Assembly (NCBI GenBank): GCA_963383645.1
Contig: OY726579.1
Coordinates: 2,535,778-2,599,777 of the forward strand
Source: Muscardinus avellanarius
Taxonomy: Eukaryota > Chordata > Mammalia > Rodentia > Gliridae
DNA: 64,000 nucleotides
Direction of reading: 5' to 3'
Part shown: positions 18,153 to 29,580 of the stretch, piece by piece
Numbering within the stretch: position 1 is the stretch's first letter
Layout of the letters: the number at the start of each line of letters is the position of its first letter
Made by a program: the position numbers and the translations under genes
Notes under the pieces: generated by a model
Told to the model about the DNA's origin: nothing
Databases searched by the model: none
The model's input: only the letters and a program-made list of their open reading frames with translations

Positions 18153-18769
18153 CTAAGTCTTCCTAAGACAGATGCAGAATCATATGTGACAAAACCCCTT
18201 TGAGCCAGGTACAGTTGAAGAATCCGAGGTGCAGAAAGTGGAATAGCTTGGAGGAAGGGGCGGCCCAGGCAGAGCAGGGTGGGAGGGGAGCCAGGCCGAG
18301 GCGCCTTTGCTGCTGCCAGGGAAGCGCTGATTTCTGCCTCCTCGAGGAGCTACCTGCTCGTGCTGTGATGGAAGCCGGCAAGGATGTGTCTGCCGTCGGG
18401 GCTGGGGCAGTGCAGCCCTGGAGGACTTCCTCCTGACCGACTGAGTTCATTTGGGAAAGCTGTCTGTAGTGCGTGTGTTTGCAAAAGCAAACCTCCCCGC
18501 GTCTATTTCTTCTCTACTTTTACTGGTGTGTTACAGCCTCGCTTCCTGGTGCAGTTCACGGTGGTAGTGCTGTACTCGCACACGGCACTTGGGGGGCTCC
18601 CCCCCACCCCCATCCCCGCCACCCCCCGCGCCGCCCAGGGATTGAGAATGGCTCCGGTATATTTTCACATATGTAGCGCATGTCAAAGGAAGTCATTCAT
18701 CCGTTCGCTCTCCTCTGGGTGTGTACTTTTAAAACCTGCTTATTCCTTTTTTGTGTTCGGTAGTTGTGT
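18151..18769. other. Intronic sequence, nothing recognised
   Basis: Moderately GC-rich sequence with a C-rich stretch at 18597-18635. I see no repeat family and no exon with paired splice sites. Confidence 0.45.
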
Positions 18770-18945
18770 GTCTTAGTGGTAGAACTCAGCGGGGTTCTAC
18801 GACTGAGCTGTAGCCCCGGCCCTTGGGGTTATATTTTTAAGAGAGGGTGCCACTGAGTTACCCGGGTCACAGTCATCCTTGTGATCCTCCTGCCTCCGCC
18901 TCCTCAGGAGCTGGGATACAGGCGTGTACCGCTGCGCACAGTTGA
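18770..18945 (-). mobile_element. Old B1/ID-related SINE
   Basis: The reverse ID part contains ctacgactgagctgtagccc, and the B1 part ends ggcgtgtaccgctgcgcaca. It is much more diverged than its neighbours. Confidence 0.6.
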
Positions 18946-19076
18946 AGTCCGCGTGTGCCACTGCACACGACTGAAGTGTGTCTGGACTGTGTACATCAAG
19001 GCATCTGAGCACTTGGGAAAGGTCAGGTGTTTCTCCATTCTAACACCTGGACAGTTTGTTTCCTTATTTATTTATT

Positions 19077-19366
19077 TATGGTGGTACCGGGGATTTAACC
19101 CAGGGACATTTTACCTCCCAGCTACAACCCTAGCCTTATTTTATTTCTATTTATTTATTTATTTTTGCGGTACTGGGGGTGGAACCCAGGGGCTTGATAC
19201 TTCCAAGCCACACCCCCAGCCTTATTTTTTATTCTTTATTTGGAAACCGGGTCTCACTGAGTTGCAGAGGGCCTCACTAAGTAGCTGAGGCTGTCCGCGA
19301 ACCGTGATCCTCCTGTCTCAGCCTCCCAAGCGCTGGGATTACAAACATGCGCCACCACGCCCAGCT
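19077..19366 (-). mobile_element. B1-dID SINE (A) with two ID units
   Basis: The IDs at 19080-19137 and 19167-19225 are separated by (TTTA)n. Confidence 0.87.
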
Positions 19367-19389
19367 TTATTTTTATCTTTTTTTTTTTT

Positions 19390-19592
19390 TTTGGTGGTAC
19401 TAGGGGTGGAACCCAGAGGCTTTCTACCTCCAGGCTATACTCCCAGACCTATTTTTAATATTTTATTTGGAAACAGGGTCTCACTAAGTTGCTGAAAGCC
19501 TAAGTAGCCGAGGCTGGCTTCGAACCTGTGCGGTCCTCCTGTCTCAGCCTCCTCAACACCAGGATTACAGGTGTGCCACCACCATGCCCGGT
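19390..19592 (-). mobile_element. B1-dID SINE, subfamily B
   Basis: The text ctatactcccagacctattt and ggcttcgaacctgtgcggtc is typical of subfamily B. Confidence 0.87.
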
Positions 19593-19904
19593 TTATAACT
19601 CGAGCATTTAAACTGTAGTTAGTGTGATCGGTACCTTGTTGGTAGCTTCTTGTATCCCCTTCGGTTTGCCTGTGGTCAGGAAGGCAGGGTATTATTTTTC
19701 TTTTTGTCTTTCTTTCAAGTGCCTTGACGTATTCACTCATGAGCGTGCGGGTTGAAGGTACATTCCGCTCTTTGACTCATGAAAACCAGAACATAAGATT
19801 CTGTCACAATTTCCTTTTTGTCAAGCTGGGAAAAAGTTCATGTTCTAAGCGAGTTACTTTGGCCTCTACTTTGAGACCCATGAAAGTCATTTGGGCTTGA
19901 CCAT

Positions 19905-19907
19905 GAT

Positions 19908-19946
<39 letters not shown>

Positions 19947-20143
19947 TTTGTGCTAGGGATGGAATTCAGGTGCATTTTCCATTTGAGTGGGACCCCTAGC
20001 CCTATTTTATTTTTTATTTGTCAACAGGGTCTCACTAAGTTGCTGAGGGCCTCACTGAATTGCTGAGGCTGGCGGTGAACCTGCGATCCTCCGGTCTCAG
20101 CCTCCCAAGTACTGAGATTACAAGTGTGGGACACTCTGCCTGG
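19905..20143 (-). mobile_element. B1-dID SINE with (TTTA)n tail
   Basis: A 12-unit (ATTT) tract at 19905-19949 precedes a mildly diverged full copy. Confidence 0.85.
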
Positions 20144-20207
20144 TGATATTATTCATTTAAACAAAGTGGTTATCTTTTGGAGAGAACTGGCTTTTTTTTT
20201 TTCTTTT

Positions 20208-20386
20208 CCTGGTGGTACTAGAAATTGAACCCAGGGGCATTCTACCTCCGAGCCACACCCCCAGCCCTATTTTATGTTTATCTTGAAACAGGGTCTCACT
20301 ACTTGCTGAGGCTGGTCTCAAACCTGTGATCCTCCTGTCTCAGCCTCCCAAGTACTGGGATGGCAGGCAAGCACCACCGCGCCTGG
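20208..20386 (-). mobile_element. B1-dID SINE, one B1 segment missing
   Basis: B1 reads gtctcactacttgctgaggc, so about 20 bp between the two repeated leucine-zipper-like DNA blocks are lost. The head ends ccaccgcgcctgg. Confidence 0.85.
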
Positions 20387-20880
20387 GGACATCTTTTCTT
20401 GAAGAATAAGACAAGAAATGCTTGCTTGAAGAAGAAACCAGTGAGCTTCCCGAGAAAGCTCTCTTGTCTTTTTTGCCAAGGTATTTTCAGCTAAGAAAGA
20501 CCTGAGAGAGAGAAAGGGACTTGACTCTAATGCACTGACAGTCCACAAACTAGCTTCCAGAAAAAAATCCACATGGCTTTTTAACTCATTTATAATGAGC
20601 TCTTTGAAATTCCGTCTGATTTTTTAATTCACAAGCAGCTCTTAAAAAAAAAAATCCAATGAAACAACAAACGCCAAATATGAGCAAAAGCAAAAAAAAA
20701 AAAAAAAAAAAAACCCCAAAATAAAAAGTAGGCCTGGAGTTAGGTTTCTCGGTCAAGCTGCCCTTGGGTCCGTCTAATTAAGGAGTCTACACAAGGCCAA
20801 AGTCCCATCTTGTTGGCTGTTGGTTTGATCTGAAATAAAACACATCACCTTTGTGGGCTTGCTTTCTTTTTCTTTTTTTT
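20387..20880. other. Intronic sequence with A-rich patches
   Basis: Poly(A)-like runs lie at 20644-20655 and 20693-20713. The rest is not recognised. Confidence 0.4.
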
Positions 20881-20888
20881 TTTTTTTT

Positions 20889-21346
20889 GTGGTACTTGGG
20901 GGACCCAGGGGCACTGTACCTCTGAGCTACACCCTAAGTCCTACTTTTTATTAATTATTTGAATTAATTAACTAATCAATTGATTGTGGTACTGGTTATT
21001 GAACTCAGAGGCATTCTACCTCTGAGCTGTACCCTCAGCCCTATTTTATTTTTCATTTGATTTAATTAACTAATGTATTGTAGTCCTGATTGTTGAACTA
21101 GAGGCATTCCACCTTTAAGCTTCACCCCTAGACTTATTTTATTTTTGTGGTGCTGGGGGTGGAACGCAGGGGCTTTCTACCTTTGGGCTACACTCCCAGA
21201 CCCATTTTCCATTTTATTTGAAAACAGGGTCTCACTAAGTTGCTGAGAGCCTCACTAAGTAGCTGAGGCTGGCTTTGAACCTGTGTGAGCCTCCTGTCTC
21301 AGCCTCCCAAGCGCTGGGATTACAAGTGTGTGCCACCACGCCCGGC
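20889..21346 (-). mobile_element. B1-dID SINE with four tandem ID units
   Basis: ID units lie at about 20889-20942, 20986-21042, 21080-21133 and 21147-21203, separated by TTTTATT- and taattaacta-type linkers, ahead of one B1 half (21204-21346). The outer units are more decayed than the one adjoining B1. Confidence 0.85.
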
Positions 21347-21364
21347 TTTATTTTATTATTATTT

Positions 21365-21504
21365 TTTAAATTTTGAAACAGGGTCTCACTAAGTTGCAAA
21401 GGGCCTCACTCAGTTGCTGAGGTTGGCCTCGAACCTGCACGATCCTCCTGTCTCAGCCTCCCAAGAACAGGGATTAGGAGCGTGCTGGTCCACGGCGCCT
21501 GGCT
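21365..21504 (-). mobile_element. B1 half SINE
   Basis: A separate reverse B1 half directly behind the previous element, with head altered to ccacggcgcctggct. Confidence 0.8.
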
Positions 21505-21917
21505 TAAACCATCACCTTTTACACATTGAGATTTTTCTAAACTGGATCTAGTTTAAGGCACTTGGTGTGATAAATCTGTTTAGCAGACTATAGTGCCCAT
21601 TAAAGTTGCTGTGACTCAGGTGTTTTATTTTTATTGAACACAGTTCTTGGGCACCTGCTACTTGCAACGTGTGTTCTTGGTACCTGTGGTCCAGCAAGGA
21701 GCAAGCAGGCCTGTTGCTAAGAGGGTCAAGTTCCAGCTGGGAGAGGCAGCCCAGATAAATGAACACAGGCTGATGTGCTGGGGAGACCTGGAGCAGATCC
21801 CATGGGCTGGCCAGATTAGAGAGGTCCGAGCCATTGTGCCCTGCTGCCGGGGACTGCGCAGGGATTTAGCTGCTTCGGAGAACAGAACGGATGGTCCTCA
21901 AAGAAAATTATGCATAG

Positions 21918-22320
21918 AGCTGGATGCGGTAGTCCAGGCCAGTAATCCCGGCACTTGGGAGGCTGACACAGGGGGGTCACAGGCTTGAGGCCGGCCTCGG
22001 CAGCCTGGTGACACCTGTTTCAAAAGAAAAGCATAGATAGCTGGACGTGGCGGCGCATGCGTGGAATCTCGGCAATCAGGAGGCCGAGACAGGAGGATCG
22101 AGGCCAGCCTCGGCTACTTAGTGAGGCCCTTTGCAGTTCAGTGAGACGCTGTTTCCAAATAAAGAAGAAAAGATCGGGCTGGGGGTGGAGCTCGGAGGTA
22201 GAATGCCCCTGGGTTCCGTCCCCAGTACTGCAAAAATAAAGAAATAAATGAATAAATAAATAAATAGGGGCCAGGGATGTAGCCCAGAGGTAGAGTGCCC
22301 TTGGGTTCCATCCCCCACAC
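21918..22320 (+). mobile_element. B1 half, then B1-dID SINE with two ID units
   Basis: A B1 half (21918-22031) is followed by a full copy from 22039. Its IDs end at about 22232 and 22320, with (AAAT/AATG)n between them. Confidence 0.82.
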
Positions 22321-22564
22321 CAATCAATCAATATATATTAAACATAGGATGATCACAGGATCCTCTTGCACAGTCTAAAGAAATAGAACACAAGGACTTG
22401 AAGTTATTTGTACCGCCATGTTAATAGCAGAGTTGTTGACAGAAAGATGGAAACAGCCCAGGTATCTGTCAATGGCTGAATGCTTAAACAAAACATGACC
22501 TAGATATGACTACTATTCAGCTTTTCTTTTTCTTTTTCTTTTCTTTTTCTTTTCTTTTTTTTTT

Positions 22565-22766
22565 TTGGTGGTACTGGGGTTCCTGGAAGCCCTTCTACCT
22601 CCGGGCTACACTCCCAGACCTATTTTTACATTTTTATTTGGAAACAGGGTCTCACTAAGTTGCTAAGAGCCTCACTCAGTAGCTGAGGCTGGCTTCGAAC
22701 CTGCGCGATCCTCCTGTCTCCGCCTTCCAAGCGCAGGGATGACAAGCGTGCGCCACTACGCCCGGC
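22565..22766 (-). mobile_element. B1-dID SINE with C-type ID end and B-type B1
   Basis: The ID end (ggggttcctggaagcccttc) is C-type, but B1 retains both repeated segments. It therefore looks intermediate between subfamilies B and C. It sits in the L1. Confidence 0.87.
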
Positions 22767-22785
22767 CAGCTTTTCTTTTTCTATT

Positions 22786-22977
22786 TTGAGTGCTACTAGG
22801 GATTGAACCCAAAGTCATACCTCCGAGCTGCACCCCCAGCCTTATTTTATTTGGAAACAAGGTCTCATTAAGTCGCAAAGGGCCTCACTATATTGCCGAG
22901 GCTGGCCTCGAACTTGTGCTCCTCCTGTCTCAGCCTCCCAGGTACTGGGATTAGAGGTGTACACCACCATGCCCGGT
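22786..22977 (-). mobile_element. B1-dID SINE
   Basis: A second SINE inside the L1, more diverged. The L1 resumes at ttattattcagg, which partly repeats ctactattcag on the other side. Confidence 0.85.
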
Positions 22978-23235
22978 TATTATTCAGGTTTTAAGAGGAA
23001 TGAAATTCTGACAGATAAACCTTGAAAACCTTATGCTAGATTTTTTTTAAAAAAAAAAAAGGACACATATTGTCAGATTCATAGAACCAGAATATAAAAT
23101 GGTGATTGCTGGGAGAAAAGGGATAGAGGGTGTGTTTAATGTGTACAGAGCTTCAGTTTATAAAAATGGAAAAGTGCCAGTGGCCACGGTTGTACGGTAA
23201 CACAAATGTGGTACAGAATTGTAATACTTTTACAG

Positions 23236-23558
23236 TCCTGTCCTAGCCTCCCAAGCGCTGGGATTACAAGTGTGGGCCACCACACCCAACTTATTAGTTT
23301 TTTTTTTGTTTGTTTGTTTGTTTTAATTTGAAACAGGATCTTGCTAAATTGGGATTGTGAGCGTGTGGTCTTGGGGATAGACCCCTGGAGTATTCGACCT
23401 CCAAAGTGGCTTAGCCCCAGCCCTATTTCAGTTTTTCTTTTGAAGCCAAGTCTTGCTAAAGGCTTTGCTAAGGGGCTGAGGCTGGCCTCAAATCTGAGAT
23501 CCTCCTGTCTCAGCCTCCTAAATGCTGAGATTCTAAGCGTGCACCCCCATGCCTGGCT
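23236..23558 (-). mobile_element. SINE head fragment and rearranged SINE
   Basis: A B1 head fragment (23236-23292) is followed by a copy (23320-23558) in which a B1 start, an ID and a B1 half follow one another, which suggests insertion into an older B1. Confidence 0.7.
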
Positions 23559-23661
23559 GTGTAGTCTTATTTTAAGGAAATTATAAGGACTGCTGTCCGT
23601 GTTGCAGTCCTTGAATAGTAAGGAGAGTGTGGTGTGGTGTGTGTGTTGTGGTGTGGTGTGG

Positions 23662-23830
23662 TAAGCAGGTTCAAGGCCAGCCTCAGCAGTTTAGCCAGAC
23701 TTAACAAAACCCTGTTGCAAAAATAAAAGCAAAAAAAAAAAAAAAACAACAACCAAAAAACCAAAAACCAGCCGAGGGTGGAACTCAGAGGTACGATGCC
23801 CCAGGGCTTAATTACCAGCACCACAAAAAC
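23662..23830 (+). mobile_element. 5'-truncated B1-dID SINE
   Basis: It begins at gcaggttcaaggccagcctc and has A-rich linkers. The preceding (GTGTG)n-like stretch at 23627-23662 is a simple repeat. Confidence 0.78.
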
Positions 23831-24004
23831 AAAACCAAACAATAGCTGAAGCGGACCTGTAAAACTCTCGGATTTTGTTATTATATAAGATGTGCATATT
23901 CATTGTAGCCAAACATGAGGAAGATAAGTATCATAACAAAAACAGTGCCAGCCCTCCAAGATTAGTTTCAGGCTTTCCTCTGTGTATGTAAAAAAATAAC
24001 GTGT

Positions 24005-24195
24005 GAGCCGGCGAGGCGACGCAAGCTTGTCATCTCAGTACTTGGGAGGCGGAGACAGGAAGATCACAGGTTCGCGACCGGCCTTAGCTACTTAGCAAAA
24101 CTCTGTTTCAAAATAAAGAATAAAAAATCTGGCTGGGAGTGCAGTTCGGAGGTAGAATGCCCCTGGGTTCTATCCTCGGCATGGCAAATAATAAC

Positions 24196-24233
<38 letters not shown>
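24005..24233 (+). mobile_element. B1-dID SINE with (AAT)n tail
   Basis: A copy shortened in B1, with a 14-unit (AAT)n at 24192-24233. A stray tgcccctgggttcaat follows the tail, which suggests a deleted second ID. Confidence 0.83.
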
Positions 24234-24235
<2 letters not shown>

Positions 24236-24339
24236 CCCCTGGGTTCAATGAATGATGTGTGTATTCAAATTGCCTAACCAGGGACTCAAGCAGTACTATC
24301 CGTTTGGCAACTTTTACAATCAGAACATCTTGACTATCC

Positions 24340-24405
24340 TTTGTTTTTAAATACTTTTATTTGTGCATTATAATCACACATCATTATGTAATTCATTGTG
24401 CTAGG
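24340..24405 (-). mobile_element. L1 3' UTR terminal fragment
   Basis: tttatttgtgcattataatc matches the end of the L1 3' UTR seen at 6160 and 47449. Confidence 0.7.
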
Positions 24406-24409
24406 AATG

Positions 24410-24680
24410 TGGTACTGGGATGGAACCCAGGGGCATTCTACTTTTGAGCTACATTCCCAGCCCTATTATTATTATTATTATTATTATTATTTATGATTAC
24501 AGTACTAGGGATGGACCCCAGGGGCATTCTACCTCTGAGCTACATCCCCAGCCCTATTTTATTTTCTATTTGGAAACAAGAGTCTCTCTAAATTGCTGAA
24601 ACTGGTTTCCAACCCAAGATCCTCCTCTTAGCATCTCAAGTACTGGAATTAATGAGTGTGTGCTACCACACCTGGCTGAA
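24410..24680 (-). mobile_element. B1-dID SINE with two ID units
   Basis: IDs at about 24410-24464 and 24502-24557 are separated by an eight-unit (ATT)n. Confidence 0.82.
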
Positions 24681-24710
24681 TTCTCTTCTTTATTTATTTA
24701 TTTTATTTTT

Positions 24711-24887
24711 TGTTGTACTGGGGTTCCTGGAAGCCCTTCTACCTCCGGGCTACACTCCCAGACCTATTTTATATTGTATTTGGAAACAGGGTCTCTTATG
24801 CCAGCGCGGCTGGCTTCGAACCTGCGCCATCCTCCTGTCTCTGCCTCCCAAGCGCAGGGATTACAAGCGTGCCCACCGCGCCCGGCT
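24711..24887 (-). mobile_element. B1-dID SINE, subfamily C
   Basis: A near-consensus C copy with tatgccagcgcggctggctt in place of the usual double segment. Confidence 0.9.
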
Positions 24888-25257
24888 TATTCATCTTAGT
24901 AAATAGATATTTGTGTCTCTGTTTCCCCAGAGATACTTGCCCCTGTGATGGGATTTCACTTGTGGTGACAAGCATGGAATCAGTAGGGTTAAAAAAAAAA
25001 ATTCAAGTCCATCATCAGATGTGAGCCCAGCATAGCATCTCCATTGTGTCATTCGATTTTTTTTCCCTGGAAGATAAGGCTGTCTTCACATGTTATTCCA
25101 GAGATAAAGGCTGGTAGTCATGTCTCATGTAAGTATATCATTTTTTGTCTACCTCACCTTATCCTGTGAGTTAGGCGGAGCCTGGTACTTTTTCTCATTT
25201 GCTCACTCTTAGAAAACTCTGCTTAGAAAACTCTAGACACGTTTAACAATAGCTCCT
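24888..25257. other. Intronic sequence, nothing recognised
   Basis: Single-copy-looking sequence. No repeat or exon is supported. Confidence 0.45.
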
Positions 25258-25536
25258 GGGTCGGCCGTGGTGGCGCACGCTCGTCATCCCAGCATTGGGG
25301 AGGCTGAGACAGGAGGATCGCGGTTCGCGGTTCGCGGACAGCCTCCGCTACTTACTAGGCCCTCTGCAACTCAGTGAGACCCTGTTTCAAAATAAAGAAT
25401 AGAAACTAGGGCAGGGGTGTAGTTTGGAGGTCGAATGTCCCTGGGCTCAATCCCCAGACCCTCAAAAAAAAAAAAAAAAAATAGGGCTGGGGGTAGAGCT
25501 CCGAGGTAGAATGTCCCCGGGTTCCATCCCCAGCAG

Positions 25537-25572
<36 letters not shown>
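25258..25572 (+). mobile_element. B1-dID SINE (A) with two ID units and (CA)n tail
   Basis: B1 has the cgcggtt block doubled at 25319-25334. The IDs end at about 25460 and 25536. (GC)n and (CA)n follow to 25572. Confidence 0.85.
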
Positions 25573-25573
<1 letters not shown>

Positions 25574-25620
25574 ATTCTGAACATAATCCTTAACGTGTGT
25601 GTGTGCACGCGCGCGCGCGT

Positions 25621-25800
25621 GCGCCACTGGGGATTGAATTCCAGGGACATTCTCCCGCAAGCTACACCCTCATCCCTACTTCATTTTCTTATTTTGAATC
25701 AGAGTCTCACTAAGTTGCTGAGGCTGGCCTTGAACCTGCAAACCTCCTATCTCAGCTTCTCAAGTACTGGAATTACAGATGTACTTCACCATGCCCAGCT
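25621..25800 (-). mobile_element. B1-dID SINE
   Basis: Its ID half starts directly after an alternating purine-pyrimidine tract (25594-25622). Confidence 0.82.
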
Positions 25801-25973
25801 GCAACTTAACTAGCAAAAAAGTTAGAATTTTAGGCTCACAGTACTAGGGCCAAGGCACAGTTTACTCCCCTGGTAAGCAGGAATATTACTCTTGTTCTCT
25901 GTTTATGTTTTTCTAACTGTGTGGCAACTTTCTAAAGGTAGTGAAATCAGTTTTATGGGCCTCAGTCAGCGTT

Positions 25974-26150
25974 TTTTGTGGTGCTGAGAATAGAACCCAG
26001 GGGCATTCTACCTCTTGGCTACACCCCCAGCCCTATTTTATTTGTTAATTTTGAAACAGGATCTCACTGAGTTGCTGAGGCTGTCCTCAAACCTGTGATC
26101 CTCCTGTCTCAGCCTCCCAGTATAGGTGCGTACTATCTATCATATGTCCA
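25974..26150 (-). mobile_element. B1-dID SINE, head decayed
   Basis: The ID and B1 core are clear. The head end (gtgcgtactatctatcat) is barely recognisable. Confidence 0.78.
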
Positions 26151-26333
26151 GTGTAGTTTCAGTATTTTTCTGTCAAAAGTTAGAGAAGCACTCTTCTACC
26201 TTTTTGTTCCCTGAAGTCTGAGCTCCAGGCCACCAGTATTTGCTTTACCTTGGGATTGTTTGGGTATTTGTAGGCCCTTAGGCCCCTCTTAGACCCATGG
26301 ATATTGATATTACTGTTGGGGTGTGTGTGGGGG

Positions 26334-26534
26334 GCGGATACTGGGGATGGAACCCAGGGGCATTCTACCTCTTGGCTACACCCCCAGTCCTATTTTTTAT
26401 TCTTTATTTTGAGATAGGGTCTCACTGAATTGCAAAGGGCCTAAGTAGTAGCTGAGGCTGTCCATGACCCTCCATCCTCCTATCTCAGCCTCCCAAGTCC
26501 CGGGATTCCAAGTGTGCACCACCACGCACGGCTT
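26334..26534 (-). mobile_element. B1-dID SINE, subfamily A
   Basis: A full reverse copy ending ccaccacgcacggct. Confidence 0.86.
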
Positions 26535-26564
26535 ACACTTGATATTATTTTATTTCTTTATATT

Positions 26565-26902
26565 TGTGGTGATAGGGATTGAATCCAGGGCCATTCGACC
26601 TCGGAGCTACTCCCCCAGCCTTTTTTTTGTTTTGTTTTTATTTGAAACAGGGTCTCAGGAAGTTACAGAGGGCCTCACTAAGTTGCTAAGACTACCTGCA
26701 AACCTGTGATCCTTCTGTCTCAGCCTCCCAAGTCGTGGGGTTACAAGTGTACGCCACCATGCCCGGTTTATTTTGGAAACAGGTCTCATTAAGTTGCTGA
26801 GAGCCTCACTAAGTAAACGAGGCTGGCTTTGGGCCTGCGATCCTCCTGTCTCAGCCTCCCCCATACTGGAATTCCAAGTGCGTGCACCACCATGCCTGGT
26901 TC
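26565..26902 (-). mobile_element. B1-dID SINE plus separate B1 half
   Basis: A full copy (26565-26768) abuts a second reverse B1 half (26769-26902). Confidence 0.83.
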
Positions 26903-27201
26903 TACGGCCACGTTTTAACCTGCCGCTGTTATCGGGCACTTTGAGGAATGGATGTTTTATGATGTCTTAGGACCTGTCTCCTCAGCAGAATTTCCAGACG
27001 GCTTGCCATAATGTTACTCATCAAAAAATCTGAACACACAAAAAAATAGCTCTGGCTTCTCTGCTTCGGTGTTCGTCTGCATTTCTGGGAGAGCTTTATC
27101 TGGGAAGCGATTGCAGCTTGCAGAAACAGCTTCAAGGCATCCAGGCACATGTTTCTGAACAGAAAAAGCGGATACAACATACAGCAATGCTCACTTATTT
27201 G

Positions 27202-27202
<1 letters not shown>

Positions 27203-27232
<30 letters not shown>
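27203..27232. repeat. (GT)n microsatellite
   Basis: Fifteen GT units not attached to a SINE, followed by a ccctcc-type pyrimidine run. Confidence 0.95.
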
Positions 27233-27371
27233 GTCAGTCACCTCCCTCCCTCTCTCTATATCTCCCGTGCCAACTCCTTCTATTCATTAAGATCTAGTCT
27301 AAATATTTTCTCTCCTGAGAAACTTTCCCTGATACCTGAAAAATCTTTGTCTTTTTTCTTTTTTTTTTAAT

Positions 27372-27560
27372 TGTGCTGGGAGTTGAACCCAGAGAAATTT
27401 ATTTGACCTCCAAGCTACAACCCCAGCCCACCTTTATTTTTATCTTGAAACAGAGTCTCCTTAGGTTGATGAGAGTCTCACTACTTGCTGAGGCTGTCCT
27501 TGAACCTGCGACCCTCAGATCTCAGCCTCCCAAGTACTGGTGTGCGCCATCATGCCCGGC
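27372..27560 (-). mobile_element. B1-dID SINE, shortened B1
   Basis: It lacks part of the B1 middle (gagagtctcactacttgctg), like the copy at 20208. Confidence 0.82.
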
Positions 27561-27615
27561 TCTTTCTGTCATTTGAAATGCCACAGCAACGCTGGATCCG
27601 TTTCCTTCATGGATG

Positions 27616-27628
27616 TGTGTGCGCGTGT

Positions 27629-27662
<34 letters not shown>

Positions 27663-27667
27663 TGTGT
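27616..27667. repeat. (GT)n microsatellite
   Basis: About 18 uninterrupted GT units preceded by gtgtgcgcgtgtac. Confidence 0.95.
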
Positions 27668-27956
27668 TTCTTTATCCACAGAGGAAGTGCTCACACAATA
27701 TTTGTTGAATTAAGTAACCCATACACACGCTTTAGTTCCCTTTGAAGGTTGCGGGCTATTTCTCAGAGCGATCTGATTTTTTGGACCTCTCAGCTGGTTA
27801 AATAACTTTTTGAAATAGGCACATTGCTTTGAACAGCTCCTTTGCTGTGGATGGCGCGGTGGGGACCACTTCGAAATGGATTAAGCCGTGCTTTTGGACG
27901 GCTCTTAAAGATGTTTCTTGGTCCAGCTCTCTCTTCGTGATAATAAAAGGAAGCTA

Positions 27957-28082
27957 GCCATGAATGGTGGTGCACGCCTGGAATCCCAGGACTTGGGATG
28001 CTGAGACAGGAGGTTTACGGCTGGTAGCAGCAATTTAGTGAGTCCCTCCGCCACCTAGCAAGACTCGTTTTCAAGGGAAACA
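27957..28082 (+). mobile_element. B1 half SINE
   Basis: Head gccatgaatggtggtgcacg, no ID half. Confidence 0.72.
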
Positions 28083-28302
28083 GCTGCTCTCTGGTGGCCC
28101 TGGGATTTCTCTGCTGAGCTGCAGGCCTGGGCTCCTGGACACCCATGATGCCTGCCTTGTGGGTAGGGCCCAAACTCCAGCCAGGTTTGCATCTGCTTCC
28201 GCTTCAGCGACTCAAGTCTATAAAAGTCCCTGCTTGGGGTCATTGCTGCCACATCTGTATAGTGATAAACGCTTGCAAAAGACCTTCAAGGTTAAAAAGA
28301 AA

Positions 28303-28416
28303 TTCATGTGTGGCGGTGCGTGCCTGTGAGCCTAGTACTTGCGAAAGGAGCCTGAGACAAGAGGATCACAGGCTAGCTGCGGCATCTTAGGCTCTGTTTG
28401 AAAATAAGAAATAAAA
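28303..28416 (+). mobile_element. B1 half SINE, internally deleted
   Basis: A decayed copy with gcctgagacaagaggatcac; it ends at the A-rich linker where the next SINE begins. Confidence 0.68.
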
Positions 28417-28708
28417 GCCGGGCGTTGGTGGCGCAGGCTTGTCATCCCAGCATTCGGGAGGCTGAGACTGGAGGATCGCGGTTCGCGGACAGCCTCAGCT
28501 ACTTAGTGAGGCCCTTTGCAACTCAGTGAGACCCTGTTTCAAATTAAAGAATAAAAATAGGGCTCGGGGTGTAGCTCGGAGGTTGAATGCCCCTGGTTTC
28601 CATCCCGAGACTTGCAAAAATAAATAAATAAATGAAAATAAATAAAAAATCAGGCTGGGGTGTAGTTTGGGAGTAGAACGCTCCTGGGTTCCATCCCCAG
28701 GACCACCC
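28417..28708 (+). mobile_element. B1-dID SINE (A) with two ID units
   Basis: The IDs end at about 28612 and 28705 and are linked by (AAAT)n. Confidence 0.87.
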
Positions 28709-29001
28709 AAAGCATACAATAATTAATGTCTCTGAGCGATTTTCTCCACCAAGCGTGTGATCCTGTCTTCCAATGGCCGGGGACATTTCTGGTTGTCCAA
28801 ATCTGCAGATGGCCTGGGTAGGTGTGGGCTCCGGCCCAGGATTCCGCTCAACACGCTACGGTATGCACGACAAGGGCCCCCAGACAGAGTACTGTGTGCT
28901 CCAAGTGCCAGGAGTGCTGGGGCCGAGAAACTGTCCTCTGGTCAGTTCCTCAGACATAGTGACACTTAGGTTATTGAACTAATTTTTTTTTTTTTTTTTT
29001 T

Positions 29002-29202
29002 GCGGTACTAGGGATAGAACCCAGGGGCATTTGACCTCCGAGCTACAGCCCCTGCACTATTTTTTATTCTTTCTTTTGAAACAGGGTCTCACTGAGTTGC
29101 AGAGGGCCTCACTAAGTAGCTGAGGCTGTCCGTGAACTGCGATCCTCCGGTCTCAGCCTCCTAAATGCTGGGATTGCAAGCGTGTGCCAGCACGCCTGGT
29201 TT
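29002..29202 (-). mobile_element. B1-dID SINE, subfamily A
   Basis: A young-looking full copy after a T-run of 21. Confidence 0.88.
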
Positions 29203-29238
29203 CCAGCCTTATTTTATTTTGTTTTGTTTTATTTTATT

Positions 29239-29580
29239 TTTTGTGGAACTGGGGATGGAACCAGGAGCTTTCTACTTGCCGGCTACACTCTCAGTCCTAT
29301 TTTATAATTTATTTGGAAACAGGGTCTCACTTGAGTTGCTGAGAGCCTTACCAAGTAGCTTAGGCTGGCTTCGAACCTGCGCGATCCTCCTGTCTCAGCC
29401 TTCCAAGTACTGGGATTACAAGTGTGTGCCACCACGCCCGGCATCCTTATTTTATTTTCAGTTCTGAGACAGAATTTTGCTAAGTTGCCCCAGCTGGTCT
29501 CGAACTTGTAATCCTTCTGCCTCAACCCACTCCCTCCCAGATCACTGGAATTATAAGTATGCTCCAGTATGCATGGCCTG
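29239..29580 (-). mobile_element. B1-dID SINE plus older B1 half
   Basis: A full copy (29239-29442) adjoins a B1 half (29443-29580) with an unusual head, gctccagtatgcatggcct. Confidence 0.82.

Larger units (their letters stand above)
22360..23235 (+). mobile_element. L1 3' end, interrupted by SINEs
   Basis: 22370-22520 (agatggaaacagcccaggta, caatggctgaatgcttaaac) and 22980-23235 (attcaggttttaagaggaat) are consecutive parts of the L1 ORF2 end and 3' UTR. The break between them is filled by two reverse SINEs. Confidence 0.82.
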
